From: Rebecca billardiae RCC1528
Lineage: Eukaryota > Haptophyta
DNA: 64,000 nt
Direction: 5' to 3'
Assembly (NCBI GenBank): GCA_965240325.2
Contig: OZ251242.1
Span: 930,001-994,000 of the forward strand
Part shown: positions 42,300 through 53,776 of the stretch, piece by piece
How positions within the stretch are numbered: position 1 is the stretch's first letter
Layout of the letters: the number at the start of each line of letters is the position of its first letter
Position numbers and translations under genes: made by a program
The notes under the pieces: model-generated
The model's database searches: none
The model's input: only the letters and a program-made list of their open reading frames with translations
What the model was told of the DNA's origin: nothing

Positions 42300-45200
42300 A
42301 TCCGCCGCCGCCGTATCCGCCGCCTCCGTACCGCGAGCGCGAGTTGAAGTGCGCGCGCGTGAGCGCGTCGGCGCGGCGCTGGAGCATGCGGTCGCGCAGC
42401 GCGCGCGACGCGGGCCCGCCGCCGTCCGTGCCGGTGAGCGCGCGCAGCTCGGCGAGCATCGAGCGCACGAGCACGCCGAGCGGCGCCTCGCTCGAGCGCC
42501 CGTCCCGCGGCACGCCGGTGAGCGTGTCGCCGCGCTGCCGGCGGGTGTCCTCAAACTGCGGCAGGAAGGGCGCGAGTTTCGGCCTGCGCGCGAGGGTGTG
42601 CAGCACCGACGCGAAGAGGCCCGGCTCGTACGCGTCGTGGAAGAGCGGCAGCAGCAGCCGCACGAGCGAGGGCCCCGACGGCGCGTCGGTCGCGAGCCGC
42701 GTGCGCAGCGAGCCCTGCGCGAGTTGATACATGAGGAGGAACCCTGCGCCGCGCAGCGTCACCTGCGGAGGGCCGCCGCTCGGGTTGATCGCGGCGACGA
42801 GCTTGAGCACCTCGTCGACGGAGGCGACGTACATGTGCATGTGCGGCACCTGCAGCTCCTCGAGCAGCGAGCGCACCCGCTCCGGGTCGCGCGCATACTC
42901 CAGCACAGACGGATCCCAGTACTCGAGCCAGCGGAGCGGGCGGCGGCGCGCAGGGATCTCGACGACGCACTCCGCCTCGCCCGCCGCCTCGGCGCGCAGC
43001 TGCGAGCGGCGGTTCTTGCAGAGCAGCACCTGGTGCAGCGCGAGCGCCTCGGTCCCGTCGCGCAGCCGCGGGTCCGCCGCGTCGACCACGCACCGGTTGA
43101 GCAGCGCGAGCTCCTCCTCCGCCGAGAGCCGACAGCTCGCGGACACGCGCGCGAGCTTGGCGGTGTACGCGGAGCATTCCTGGCTCAAGTTCCAGGGCAT
43201 CCGGACGGGCGCGTCGAGCATGACGAAGGAGAGCTTGAGCCGGCACGCGTGCGCGTCCGGGTGCATGTCCGGGCCGTGCGCGGGCGACGCCATGTGCCCG
43301 AGCAGCGTCGACTCCTCGAACGAGAGCGCCGTGTCGGTCGAGACGGTGTCGGTGAGCGCGAGCGCCGACGAGTAGGAGCGGTGCAGCAGCCGCAGCAGCA
43401 GTAGGTACAGCGCGGACGCGAGGGTGGACGCGGAGAGGAAGGAGAGCGAGACGTGGATCTTGTACGTGTAGTACGGCGCCTCGATCATCTCCAGGTACTG
43501 CCCGTTCGCGAAGAGCATCACCAGCTCCGTCGAGAAGGGCCGCGAGGCGATGGGTGTGCGCACGGGCAGGTGCGCCGGCACGAGGACTGACAGATCGCCC
43601 GACTGCGCGTGCTCGAGCAGCAGCGAGTGCGGCATGCCCGCGAGCAGCTGGACGGTGGCCGGCGTGCGCCCGCCATTGGTCACGCACATGTCCGCGTGGT
43701 CGAGCGAGAAGAGCCGCACCTTCCCGTCCGCCCCGCGCCGCGCCTCGAAGCTGAGCTTGAGGCGCGGCAGCTGCACGAGAGCCAGAGACTTGCCGTCTGC
43801 CGGCACGCGTTGCGCGACGCTCAGGTCGTCGTCCGGGCTCGCCACCGCCGGAGCGCGCGCCCAGGCGAGCACGTGCGCGAGCTGCTCGAGCCGCACGAGC
43901 AGCTCGGCCAGCGACGCGAGCGACGAGCCCGCCGGCGCGTTGAGCAGGTCGAGCAGCACGAGCTCAGCATCCGTGTACTCGCCTGGTTCGCGCGGCGCGT
44001 CGAGGCCGCCGCCGTCCGCGCGCGCGCGCGCCTGCTCGCCGCCGCCGCCGGCCGCGTGCGCCTCGTCGCCGCCGCCGCCGCCGGCGGCGGCGGCGCTGCC
44101 AGCGCCGCTGCCTCGCTCGAACTCGTTCACGAGCCCGAGCGAGTCGAAGGCGCGGTCGAGCAGCAGCGGCAGCAGCTGCGCGGCGCGGCGCGCGCGGCTG
44201 GCCGTCTTGCCGCGCGCGCCGCCCTTGGCTGCGCGCGCGCCGCCCGCGCGCTCGCCGCCAAGGGGCTTGGGGTCGACCATCTCGACCGCGCGCGCGGCGG
44301 TGCGCGCGTCGCCCGCGCGGCCCACGAGCGCCGCCACGCGCAGCGCCGCGCCGAACGGGCACTCAAACGGCCCGCGCAGCAGGCCGTGCCGACGGAGGTA
44401 CTCCTCGGCGGCGGCGACGACGATGGCCACCTCGGCGCGGCGGCGGCGCAGCCTCGCCGCCGGGCGGCGGCGCACGATGGCGACGCACGGCGGCAGCGCG
44501 AGCGGGCTCTCCGCGTCGGCCGCCGCGCGCGCCGCCGCGCTCGCCGCCGCGGGCGTCCCCGGCACGAAGCCGCGCGCGCCCGCGCTCGCAACGTGCGCCC
44601 CGAGCTGAAGGGACACCGTGAGAACGTGCCGCTCGCCGCGCCGCAGCGGGTAGCCTCGGATCAGGTCGGACTCGTCCTGCCAGAAGGCGTGCGAGGCGAG
44701 CAGCGCGTCGGGCAGCACGCCGCGCAGCAGCCGCGGCGGCAGGAACGTTTCCGTGCCCAGCGAGAGATTCTCGTCCACCGTCCACTCGCGCGTGATCACC
44801 GCCGAATGCGGCACCGAGTCCGAGGCCGCGTAGGGGTGTCCCGCACCGTGCCGCTCCCACGGCGGCCACGGGTGCGAGCGCGGGTCAGGCGCGGGCTGCA
44901 GCGCGGCGAGGCAGAAGCGGCTGTCCGAGGTGTACTCGAGCCGGCGGTAGTGCCGCCGCCCGTGGCTCTCCAGTCGGTACGCCTGAACCATCCGCCGCTC
45001 GCGATACACAAAGAACTCCCGGAATATTCCGGTGGTGCCCGGCAGGCAGCCAATCAGATACGCGACCGTCGCGTCCGCCGGCAGCGCCGCCTCCGGCAGG
45101 TAGAGCTCCAGCGGCTCGGGCAGCGTGAGGTACGCCTCGCGCACGGGCTCGAACACCGCCGGCAGCCACGCTTTCTCCTGCGCGCGCGCGCGCGCGCGCC

Positions 45201-46284
45201 GAGCGCGCGGCCGCGCCGCAGCGGCGCGAGAGGGCGGTGGCGCGTGAGCGCGCGCGAGCGCACCGCGGCCGCAGGCGCGCGCAAGGGCGCGCGGGGCGCG
45301 CGGGCGGGCACGGCGCGGCGCGGCGCGCGGCGCCGTGCCGTGGGGAAGAGCTCGCCCGGGAAGTACGGCCGCCACAGGTCGGACGGCACCTCGCGCTCGT
45401 CGGGGCTCCACCACGCCACGTCGTGCCCGCGCCCGACAAGACGATACTCGGTGCGGTGGGTCGCGACAGAGAGGATGGAGGCCTGCATCGAGACGGAGCC
45501 GAAGAGGGCGCGCACGTCCGGGTGCTGCGCGACGGCGGGCGGGAGCGCCTGCGGGTGCGACGCGCGCAGCGTGAGCTGCATCAGCTGCGCGTCGATCTCC
45601 ACCGCAAGCTCGTCGTCCAGCACGGAGCTGACGCCCGTCTCCGGCGCGGCGCCGGCCGAGGCGCCGCGCTCGCCCGCGTCGCGCAGCCGCCTCGTGCCGT
45701 CCACGTCGTCGGCGGCGAAGGAGCGCTGCGTGTCGGGCGGGCCGCTGCGCGAGCCCTGCCCCGAGGCGCGGCCGCCCGCGCCCGCTGCGCCCGGCGAGCG
45801 AGGCCCGCCCTCGGCCGCGCCACCGTCGGCGTCGTCGTCCGAGCGCGCGCCCCGCGCGCCGCGGCCGCCCGCGCACGGCCCGAACAGGGACTCGAAGAGC
45901 GCCCAGGCTTTTGGCGAGGCGTTGGCGCGCGCGCCGCGCGCCGCGCCGCCCCCGTCGTCGCCGCCACTCGCGCCCTCGGCCGCGCCGCCGGGCTCGCTGC
46001 CCGGGCGCAACGAGCCCACGGCGACGCCGGGCGCGACCGCGCGATCGCCCGCGCCCGCTCGGTCGGCGCCGCCGCCGCCGCCGTCCGCGGAAGCGCCGCC
46101 GCCGTGCGCCGCGGCGGCGCGGCCACCCTGATAAGCCGAGTGCACGGCGAAGCGGCCGACGCTGCGCCGGCCGGCGACGTAGGCCCAGCGGTTGCGCGGC
46201 GGCGGCTCTGCTGCCACGGCCGCCCCGTCGTCGCCGCCGCCGCCGCGCGCGCCGCCGCCCGCCTCATCGGAGCCGCCGCGCTCC

Positions 46285-46330
<46 letters not shown>

Positions 46331-49051
46331 TGCCGCCGCCGCCGCCGTCGTCCTCGTCCTCGCCGCCGCCCGTCGAGTCGAGGTCGAGCGGCCCTGTGGT
46401 CGCGGCGACGCGGACGACGGTCTCCATCACCTCGTCGAGCTCCGCCTGCGTCGCGCGCGTGCGCAGCCAGATCACCAGCGCGCGCCGCGTGTGCTGCAGC
46501 GCCTCGTACAGCTCGTGCTCCGGGATGGAAAGCGCCGAGCCGCGCGCCGAGCCGGGGCCGTTGCCGTTGCCGGCGTCGCGCGTGTCGAGATTCCACTCGT
46601 GGCGGGTGACGAGGAAGACGAAGGCGGCGACGAGCTCGCGCGCGCGCGGCTCGTCGATCTGGCCCTGCCCGAGCGAGCGCGCGCCGAGCAGCACGTGCGC
46701 GTGCAGCGCGCACATCCGCTTGGTGTTTTCATCCAGCACCCACTCCTCCGAGCGCGCCGCGACCTCGGCAGCGAGCTTCGCGTACCAGCCTCGCACGATG
46801 GCGGCGAGCGGGCCGTGCAGCGCGGCGCGGAGCTCGGCGCGGAAGGCGGAGAGCTCGGGCAGCGCGGCGAGCAGCTGCTTCCGCGGCACCCCGCGGCACT
46901 GCTCCGCGCGGAGCGTCGGGTGCCGCCCGTGGCCCAGCCGGAGCAAGAAGGTAAGATGCGCCTCGACGCGCGCCGCCAGCCGGATCGTGTAAAGGATCAC
47001 CGGCGCCGTGGAGGAGACGGCGTGGCCGGTGTCGAGCTCGACGGCCTGGCGCACGAGGCGGACGAGCGCGTCGCGCAGCAGCGCAGGCGAGTGCACCAGC
47101 TCGTTCAGCAGCAGCCCGTGCGCCGTCGCGAGCAGCTGCGGCTCGGAGGTGGGCACGTCGACAATGTCGCCGCTCGAGTGCCGGAGCGGCAGGTGCGCGC
47201 CGGGTTCGAACAGGATCCCGTCGAGCGCGTCCTGCAGCGGCTGCGACTGCAGCGCGTGGATGCGGTCGTTCTGCGAGAAGAAGGAGAGGACGAGCGGGAT
47301 GCGCATGTACGGCACCGTGAGGAACGAGAGCAGCAGCTCCGAGTCGTGCTGCCCCAGCGCCTTGGCGTTGGTCACGTGCAGCGAGCCAAAGTCCGGCAGG
47401 TCCCACATGTGCAGGACGTCGTCCTCCGAGTCCGCGGGGAACGGCTGCGTGTACTCGGACGGGCTGGAGAGCGGGGCGAAGCGGCGGAGCGGGCCGCCGC
47501 CGGGCGGCGGCCGCGTGATCGCGCTGAGCTCGATGCCGAACGCCTTCACCACGAACGCGCCGTCCTGAAAGCCCCACGCCAGCTCGGCCTGCCGCTGACT
47601 GTAGGGCGAGCCGCGGTACCGCGGCACGCCGTCCGCGTGCCGCTTCGGGTTGGTGAAGAGCTTGGCGTAGAAGCAGATGTCGCGGTAGCAGGCGAACTCG
47701 GGGTGGTTCTTGATGAGCAGCCCGCTGTTGTCGCACACGTACCCCGGGCTCTCGCCCACGCCCTTCGGGTACGCGAGCCGCGAGCACAGCCCGCTCAGGA
47801 AGCGGTGCAGCGAGCGCTCCAGCCGGTGCGTGCGCTCGAACGCAAAGATTGGATCGCGCCGCTCGGCCACGCCCTCGAAGTAGTCGAGCGCGCGGCAGCG
47901 CGCGACGCCGAGCTCGGGCGTGAAGCACAGGATCGCGGGGGACTGCTCGGCGAGCACGCCCGCCGTGGGCGCGTACCCACGGCCCGGGTTGCCCAGCTCG
48001 GCGCCGACGCCGCCGCCGGCGAGGTGCAGGGACACGGGGGACGGCATGTCCGTCGCGACCCGCCGGATCACGGCGTCGGCGATCGCCGCGACGCAGAGCG
48101 GCACGATGGTGCGCACGGCGTCGATCGCGCGCGTGTGCTGCACCGAGGCCACCGCCGCGGCGAAGTGCTCCACCAGCCGCTGCAGCAGGATCAGAATGTC
48201 GAGCTGCGTGTCGTAAGTCATCGGCGTGTCCGCCCACACGCACGCGCGCCGCGCCGCCGCCGCCTTTGCGCCGCCGGTGGGAGTGGTGGCGGCGGTGGGC
48301 GAGGGCAGCGGGGCGGCGCGCGCGCCGTCCGCCGCGCCGCCCGCGCGGCGGCGCGCGGGCGACTCGGGCACGGGCAGCAGCACGGTGAACGTGTGCTGCA
48401 GCATCGCGAGCTGCAGCTGCGTCGCGTTCTTGACCGAGTGCGTCTGCACCGCGAGCAGCGTGCAGAGCCGGTCGCAGTGTCGGAGCGCCTCGACGGCGGT
48501 GGCGAGGTCGGGGATGCGGGTGGGCTGCTGCAGCAGGTCGATGGGGAGGTACAGCGCCAGCTCCTTCTGGCTGCCCGGGTCGACGGGCCCGCGGCGGAGC
48601 AGCCGCTCCGCGAGCGCGTGCAGCGGCGGCGTCGCCGGCGGCTTGGCGAGCCGCCACGGGAACTGAAGCGAGTGGCGTGTCAGCAGGCGGACGCCGTCCG
48701 CCGAGATGATCGAGCGGTCGGACGCGTCGAGCAGCAGCACGCGCGGGATGTCCGAGACGTCGTACGCCTGCGCCAGCTCCGCGCGCTCGCGCGACGCGCC
48801 GAACGGCACGCACAGCCACTCGGGCATCCCCGCCGCGTACGCCGCGTGCGCGTCAGCTTCAGTGTCACACGAGACGTAGACCACTTCGAACGCGTGCCCG
48901 AGCGCGCGCAGCTTGGTGCGCACGGAGCGGAGCTGCGCGGAGAGGCGGACGCACGGCACGCACCACGAGGCGCCAAAGTACAGCGCGACGACCTGCGTGC
49001 CGCCGAGCGCCGCGCTCGTCGGCTCGGCCGCCGAGGGCTGCTGCGCCTCGC

Positions 49052-49096
<45 letters not shown>

Positions 49097-51923
49097 AGCG
49101 CTCGAGCGATTCTCCGAGCAGCTGCGGCCACGTGCGCGTCGCGAGCGCGCGCTCGCTCTCGTTGAGGACGAGCGGCGGCGGCACGTCGGTCGCGGGGCCG
49201 TCCGCCGAGGGCAGCGCGCGCAGCTGCCCCTCGATCCTCTCCAGCTGCTCAGTGAGAGCTGACATCTCAGCAACACTGAGCGGCGCGCCGCGCGGCGCCG
49301 CGGCGCCAGCCGGCGCCGTGGCGCGCGCCGCGCGCGCGCGCGCGGCCTCGCGCTTCCGCCGCGCCATGTACGCGGTGGAGGGCGGGCGCAGGCCCGGGGG
49401 CGGCTCGCCGGCGACCACGCGGCCGAGCGAGTAGGGCGAGTCGGCCGACACGTCGGGGAGCGCCTGTCGCAGCGCGCGAGGACCGTGTGGTGCGTGGTCG
49501 GCGCCGCCGGCTGGCGCGCCGCCGCCACCGCCGCCGGCGCGCGAGGAGGGCAGCCCTCCTTCGGGCGGCGTGAGCGGCTGGTCGTCGGCGTCGTCGGCCG
49601 CGCCCGCCGGCGCCAGCGGCAGCGGCGCGAGCTTCGCCGCGTGGTGCGCCACCGACTCGCAGCCGATCTGGACGATCCGGCGGTCGGCCGAGCTCGCGGC
49701 GCGGACAAAGCCGAGATCATGCGAAGCCATCCGCAGCAGCTCGATGCGGATCATGAGCGTGATGCGCTTGCGCGAGCCGAGGCGCACGCCGCGCAGGGCG
49801 AGCAGGTAGCGCAGCGCGTGCACCAGGCTGCGGTACGCGCCCGTCGACGCGCTCATCTGCGCGCTCATGAACGGCGCGCCGCCGTCGGCGGTCGGCTCGT
49901 CGTCGGGCAAGCGCGCCGCGTCCGCCGCCGCTTCGGCCTCAGCGAGGTGCTCCTCCGTCGGCCGGCCAATCAGGAAGGAGATGAGCACGTCGTAGAGCAC
50001 CGTGCTCGGGCGCACGCGCTGCTGCCCGTCGCCGTTCGTCGCGGCGTAGCACGCCAGCGTCCAGAACGCCTCGTCCGTCGCGCGCTCCCACGGCACACGC
50101 ACGCCGAGGCACGTGCGGTGCTTGAGCTTGGGCGGCGCGGCGCGCGCCGGGTGAGCGGACAGCTGGCGGGGGTCGGTGACGGCGAGGACGAAGCGGCACA
50201 TCGACGGGTCGGCGCGCTCGCGGTCGAGCGCGATGAGCACGGGCTTCCCGCCCAGCATGAACGGGATCAGCGCGCACTCGCCCGCCGCCGTGCGCGAAAC
50301 GTGCCGAGCAATCTCAGCCACCGCGACTCGAAGGTGTCCGGCCGGTAGGGCCATGCTAAGTCTGTGCGCGAGCCGCTTCGACTGCTCGAGGGCGAGGAGG
50401 AGGGAGTTGGCGGACTGCCAGTCGGCGTGGGAGAGCTCGCGGCCGAAGAGCTTCGCCAGGTCGGCGTCGGTGAGCACGCGCCGCCACACCAGCGCGAGCA
50501 CCTCGAGCGACGACGCGGCGGACGGCGGCACGCCCGCGCCTTCGATGCAGTGGTCGGCGAGCGCCGCGCCAAATGCTGGGTGCAGCCAGACGGGCGGCGG
50601 CCGGCCGTACAGGGGCTGCAGCGACATGTTGGCGGCGAGCGACTCGCGGAAGGCGTCGCGCTCGTCCGGCACGTCCGCCTCCGCGCGGATCGCGCGCAGC
50701 TCCGCCGCCACCTCGCTCTCGTCAGCCCAGCGCGCCGCGCGCACGGTCACGTATTTGAGCGCGACACCGCACGCCTCACGCTCGCCGCCCTCGCCGGGCA
50801 GGAGCGCGCACGCGCGCGCGTTGAGCGCGAAGGGGACGACGCCCTGCTGCTGCTTGGGCGGCGGGGGCGCGGCGGGCGGCTTGCCGCCGCGCGCGTACCC
50901 GCGCGCCGGCGCCTCGCGCGCGCTCTCGCCCTCCTCCTCCTCCGCCGCCGCATCCTCCGCTGCCGCCGTCGCCGCGTCGTCACCGCCCTCCTCCGCGTCG
51001 CCGCCGCCGCCGCCACCGGCGGCGGCGGCGGCGGAGGCCTTGTCCGCGCCCGCGCCGTCCGCGCCGCGGCCCGGCTTGCGCGCCTCGAGCTTCACCTCCG
51101 CGCACTTCCGCCCGTCCACGTACGTCGTCAGCTGCTTGCCGCGCCGCGTGACCACGACCCACGCCCAGCGACCGGGCTTGATCGAGACGCCGGCAGCACC
51201 CGGCGTGCCGAGCGCGCCGACGCCGCCGTTCGGAAAGACCTGCACGGCGTCGTGCGCGGCGGCGGCGGCGGCGGCCGCGCCGCCCGCGCCGCCCGTGAAC
51301 AGCGGCAGCGCCGTCGTCGGCAGCGTCTCCAGCCGGATCGCGAGCACGACCGTGTACGTCTGAAGCTGGCCTTCCGAGTCTATCACGTATCGATCGAAGC
51401 CGTGCTCGGCGGTGAGCGAGACGGCGAGGTGCGAGGCGGCGTCGGCGGGCATCTGGAGCGAGCACGTGCCGTCCTCGTCCTCCAGCACCGCCACCTCGCC
51501 GCCCGACGTCAGCGTGAAGCCGTCCGGTAGCCGCGTCGTCCCCGGCTCCGCGGTGCGAAAGTCCGCGGTGGCCTGCGGCTCGTAGTAGCGCGCGTGCTCC
51601 TCGAGGCGCTCGTCGGTGGGGCGCGCGCCGGCCTCCTCGGCGGGGACGGGGCGCGCAGGGCGCGCGAGCCGCGCCGCCGCGCCGCCGTCCTCCGCCTCCT
51701 CGTCCGCGGCCGCGGGCGCGCCCCACGCGGGCGCGCCCGCGTCGCGCACCGCCTCGGCTTCATACGGAAGCGGCGCGTAGCGCGAGGCCTTCGTGACGTC
51801 GGCGTGGTCGAAGTCGGGCGCCTCCTGCCGGCCCGCGCCCTCCTCGAACCCAGCGCCGCCCTTGGCGCCGCTCTTCCCGGGCTTGGCGCCCGGCTTCTTG
51901 CCCGGCTGCCACGACGGCGCCAT
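29395..51923 (-). CDS. Giant multidomain protein (about 7,340 residues) with DUF3638/DUF3645 helicase-like core
   Basis: Four inferred exons are 51923-45339 (or 45312), 45177-30474, 30281-30183 and 30020-29395. The phases agree (0, then G|GC, then G|GC) and the last three exons close an ankyrin repeat. ATG 51923 has an AAAATGG context. In order the product has: a LamG-like fold (about 110-300), a thioredoxin-like fold with WCVPC (about 965-1085), long helical regions, a YFPGELF...KAWLPAVFEP joint across intron 1, a P-loop helicase-like core (about 3660-4380), a degenerate thioredoxin-like fold (about 4530-4640), a UBA-like helix set (about 5230), a Tudor-like fold (about 5430), three EF-hand-like loops (about 5900, 6080, 6360), a second LamG-like fold (about 6525-6740), ankyrin repeats (about 6900-7020) and an acidic tail. 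Poly-Gly and Ala linkers join them. DUF3638/DUF3645 proteins occur in fungi, oomycetes and other protists with no known function. No signal peptide or membrane helix is evident. Confidence 0.8.
30183..30600 (-). other. Ankyrin-repeat region of the giant protein, spanning an intron
   Basis: Repeat-type segments TRCTPLHAAAGAGHARMVARL and GRTPLHAACAAGYVAAACELI are separated by intron 30282-30473 (GTGCGC...GTCGCAG). Splicing gives the exact repeat turn SAG-ARVDV. Exon 3 is 99 bp and its end joins KAG to ADPYKATRTQD of the last exon. Ankyrin repeats mediate protein-protein contacts. Confidence 0.75.
32600..34070 (-). other. EF-hand-like loops of the giant protein
   Basis: Three helix-loop-helix segments: LDVDDSGAFEAAELVAAL (near 34060), LDTQGLGVFDAAEAVSTL (near 33520) and FDADQNGLISLAEMYGAM (near 32690). 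The first and third keep the Asp/Asn ligands and the terminal Glu of a calcium-binding loop. The middle one has lost most ligands and is probably structural. This suggests calcium control of part of the protein. Confidence 0.7.
35335..35490 (-). other. Tudor-like fold of the giant protein
   Basis: Residues reading WYPGDIVAVHPSDEYEGGSE, then AGTVYDVAYDDGDYEEGVP and ARLRPED, follow the pattern of a five-stranded Tudor/Agenet barrel. It follows a long Asp-rich linker (35510-35640). Confidence 0.55.
37830..38200 (-). other. Second, degenerate thioredoxin-like fold of the giant protein
   Basis: VVALFFSTAAGEDSK ... IEIVFVSRTASPAEFR ... MPWLAVPFAHKSRRALLRQT ... PWTVVLVDADGSVISRDGAR follows the nucleoredoxin/tryparedoxin layout, but the CxxC pair is absent. 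It matches in layout the intact fold at 48660-49000 and is likely catalytically dead. Confidence 0.65.
38600..40775 (-). other. Helicase-like DUF3638/DUF3645 core of the giant protein
   Basis: In order: Walker A MGGGKTTVISP (near 40765), Walker B LVMDEVDLLL (near 40370), the DUF3645 signature FVGKDVPARASEFAHPDV and GLTVLGYRYEGLR (39630-39540), a motif III-like FSGTPSD (near 39115), a motif V-like TTGMDIA (near 38700) and a motif VI-like DYAQGAFRMRGIGNGQ (38600-38640). This is the expected order for a superfamily 2 type motor. ATPase activity is inferred. Confidence 0.75.
45178..45338 (-). other. Intron 1 of the giant gene, donor ambiguous
   Basis: The acceptor GCGCGCGCAG|GAGAAAGCG at 45178 is clear, and EKAWLPAVFEP continues the protein. 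The donor is either GC (ACG|GCACGG at 45338) or GT (GCC|GTGCCC at 45311). Both keep phase 0. The second adds nine Arg/Ala-rich residues. Confidence 0.6.
48660..49005 (-). other. Thioredoxin-like fold with WCVPC active site in the giant protein
   Basis: QVVALYFGASWCVPCVRLSA, then FEVVYVSCDTEADAHA, MPEWLCVPFG and IPRVLLLDASDRSIIS read as a nucleoredoxin/tryparedoxin-type domain (about residues 980-1090). Both active-site cysteines and the cis-Pro region (DIPRV) are present, so disulfide reductase activity is plausible. Confidence 0.75.
50980..51600 (-). other. N-terminal LamG/concanavalin-like fold of the giant protein
   Basis: Segments TYTVVLAIRLETLPTTALPL, VSIKPGRWAWVVVTRRGKQL and TTYVDGRKCAEVKL follow the pattern of a LamG-like sandwich. 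A similar fold recurs at 31540-32190 near the C-terminus (NQYTLTVVVKIPS, HWRALTLVVNAEAGEARAYV). Confidence 0.55.
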
Positions 51924-52266
51924 TTTCGTGCCGCGCGCCGATGAGTGCGATCACCTCGCACGGCGGCGCGCGGCTTTTGCTGCGGCCGCAGGCCGGGCGC
52001 GAATTACGGTAGTAAGTAGGGTACCCGCCGGAGTTTCGTCGTGTGGCCTCCGGCCCGGCGGCCAACTTTCGTCGCGCGAATCTGATGGATGATCTCCCCG
52101 GCCTTTTTCGGTCTCTGACAGGGCCCAGGCCGCGCGGCGCGTGCCCGCCCGGCGTGGGCGTGCTGTCTTCGCGTCAGGGTGTCCGACGCGGCGTACCCAG
52201 GCACGGGCGGCTGACTGTGCATCTGCCTGCCTGCGGCCGCGTGGCCCGGCGCGCTGGCGCGCCACA
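51924..52266. promoter_or_regulatory. Spacer upstream of the giant gene
   Basis: A 343-bp gap between the bestrophin-like stop codon and the giant gene start, both on the minus strand. It must hold the 3' end of one and the promoter of the other. No specific motif was identified. Confidence 0.35.
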
Positions 52267-53776
52267 TCATTGCAGCTTCACGCCTTCGAAGGCCCCGCCG
52301 CCCGGCGCCGCGGGCAGGATCGGGCCGGGCGCGGCCGCGGCCGCGGCGTCGAGGTCGGCCTGCGTGATTGGCTGGAGCAGCGAGTAGATGTTGTGCAGCG
52401 ACGCCGCCTCGTACATGCGCAGCGGCACCTGCAGCTTGCCTTGGAACGGCTTGGCCAGCTCGTGCGCCGCCTTCTGGAAGCACAGGAACACGGTGTAGAT
52501 GAGCGCGACGGTGCACGCCGCGGCGCACCACGCGACCGGCGAGACGAACGTCGCTAGCGAGATTGCAATCAGCAGAGTGAGTGCGCACACGAAAGCGTGG
52601 ATCATCACGAGCAGCAGCAGGCTGTAGATGGGCGGGATGGGCGAGCGGTTGAGCATGGAGAGCTGCGCCGCGCGCGGCGGCGGCGAAAGGTGGCGGCGGG
52701 CGTGTGAGCCAGGAGGCCGCCGTGGCGCGCAGTCGCGCGCGCGGGCACGCGCCGTCGCGCGCCGCGCCGCGCGCGCGCTCGCGCGCGCGCACAGAAGCGA
52801 ACTGGTGCGCCGCAGCCTGCAGCTCGAAGATCAGAGCGCCGCGCAGGCAGCCGTCGATGGCCTGCATCGGCTCGCCCGTGCAGATGTCGCCGACCAGCGT
52901 GGCGACCTGGTTCGACGGCGTCGCCGCCATGCGCACGCGTGCGCCGTCCGGCAGCGCCGCAAGCGCGCACTGCCGCCACGGCCCGGGTGGCGACTTCTCA
53001 AAAGCTTCCGCCGCGGTCGGAGTCTCCAGCTGCAGCGCGCGGCAGAGGGCGTCGAGGAGCGCGGCGAGGTACGCGGCGATCTCGCGCCTGTGCTCGAGCG
53101 GCGAGTTCACGAACGCGGTGCTCACGTTGTGGATCGACGCGAGGAAGTTCGCCACGTACCCCTTCGCATCCCAGAAGCGCTGGTACGCTACGCTGTGTCG
53201 GAACTAGTGCCGCACAGGAGAGAGCGCGCGCGAGAGAGAGAGAGAGAGGGGGGGGGAAGGGCGCGTGGCTGAGAGCTGCGTGCGCGGGGGCGGGCGGGCC
53301 GCGGCGCGAGCGACGCGCGCGCGCACTGTGAGCAGGAGCGAGGTGAGCAGCGAGAACGCCGAGACGGGCGTGCCCATCGCGGACATCTGCGTGTTCAGAA
53401 GGCCGTCGTGCCTCAGGACCAACCCGAGCGCCCACGTCATCGAGATGATGAACGCCCAGCGCAGGGGCAGCCAGACGTAGAGGAAGCGGCGCCAGTAGTC
53501 GATGTCCTCGTCCAGGTAGTCGTACCACGTCTCGCGCCGGCCCAGCCACGGGTGGTCCACGGGGTCGCGCGCGACGAATCTGGCATGCCGCACCTCCTTC
53601 TTGGCCGCGCGCACGCCCACGGGCCCGCGCTCGATCATGCCGCGCTGCGCGGCGAGGCGAGCCACGTCGCGGATGGAGATGACGCGTACGGGCGCGGTCT
53701 CCACCGCGGAGCTCGACGACCCGGGGGCATTCAGCAGCGGCGCGTAGGGGGTGGCTCGGAGCGAGGAGTCGCTCAT
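52267..53776 (-). CDS. Bestrophin-like chloride channel, three exons
   Basis: Inferred exons are 53776-53327, 53203-52793 and 52662-52267 (150, 137 and 131 residues), all in phase 0, with GTGCGC donors and TAG or CAG acceptors. After a 90-residue cytosolic N-terminus comes the bestrophin-type opening YDYLDEDIDYWRRFLYVWLP and a hydrophobic helix. Then comes GTPVSAFSLLTSLLLT, joined by splicing to FRHSVAYQRFWDAKGYV. That junction restores the family pattern of Phe-Arg-x-x-x-Ala-Tyr-x-Arg-Phe-Trp. Exon 3 holds two more helices (YSLLLLVMIHAFVCALTLL; AWCAAACTVALIYTVFLCF) and a C-terminus ending in Ala/Gly. The 418 residues fit the family. In algae such channels pass chloride or bicarbonate across plasma or thylakoid membranes. 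The location here is unknown. Confidence 0.75.

Noticed and set aside
45237-49262. Plus-strand frame of 1,341 codons
   Set aside because: Antisense shadow of exon 1 of the giant gene, with no recognisable domain, while the minus strand has clear motifs such as WCVPC.
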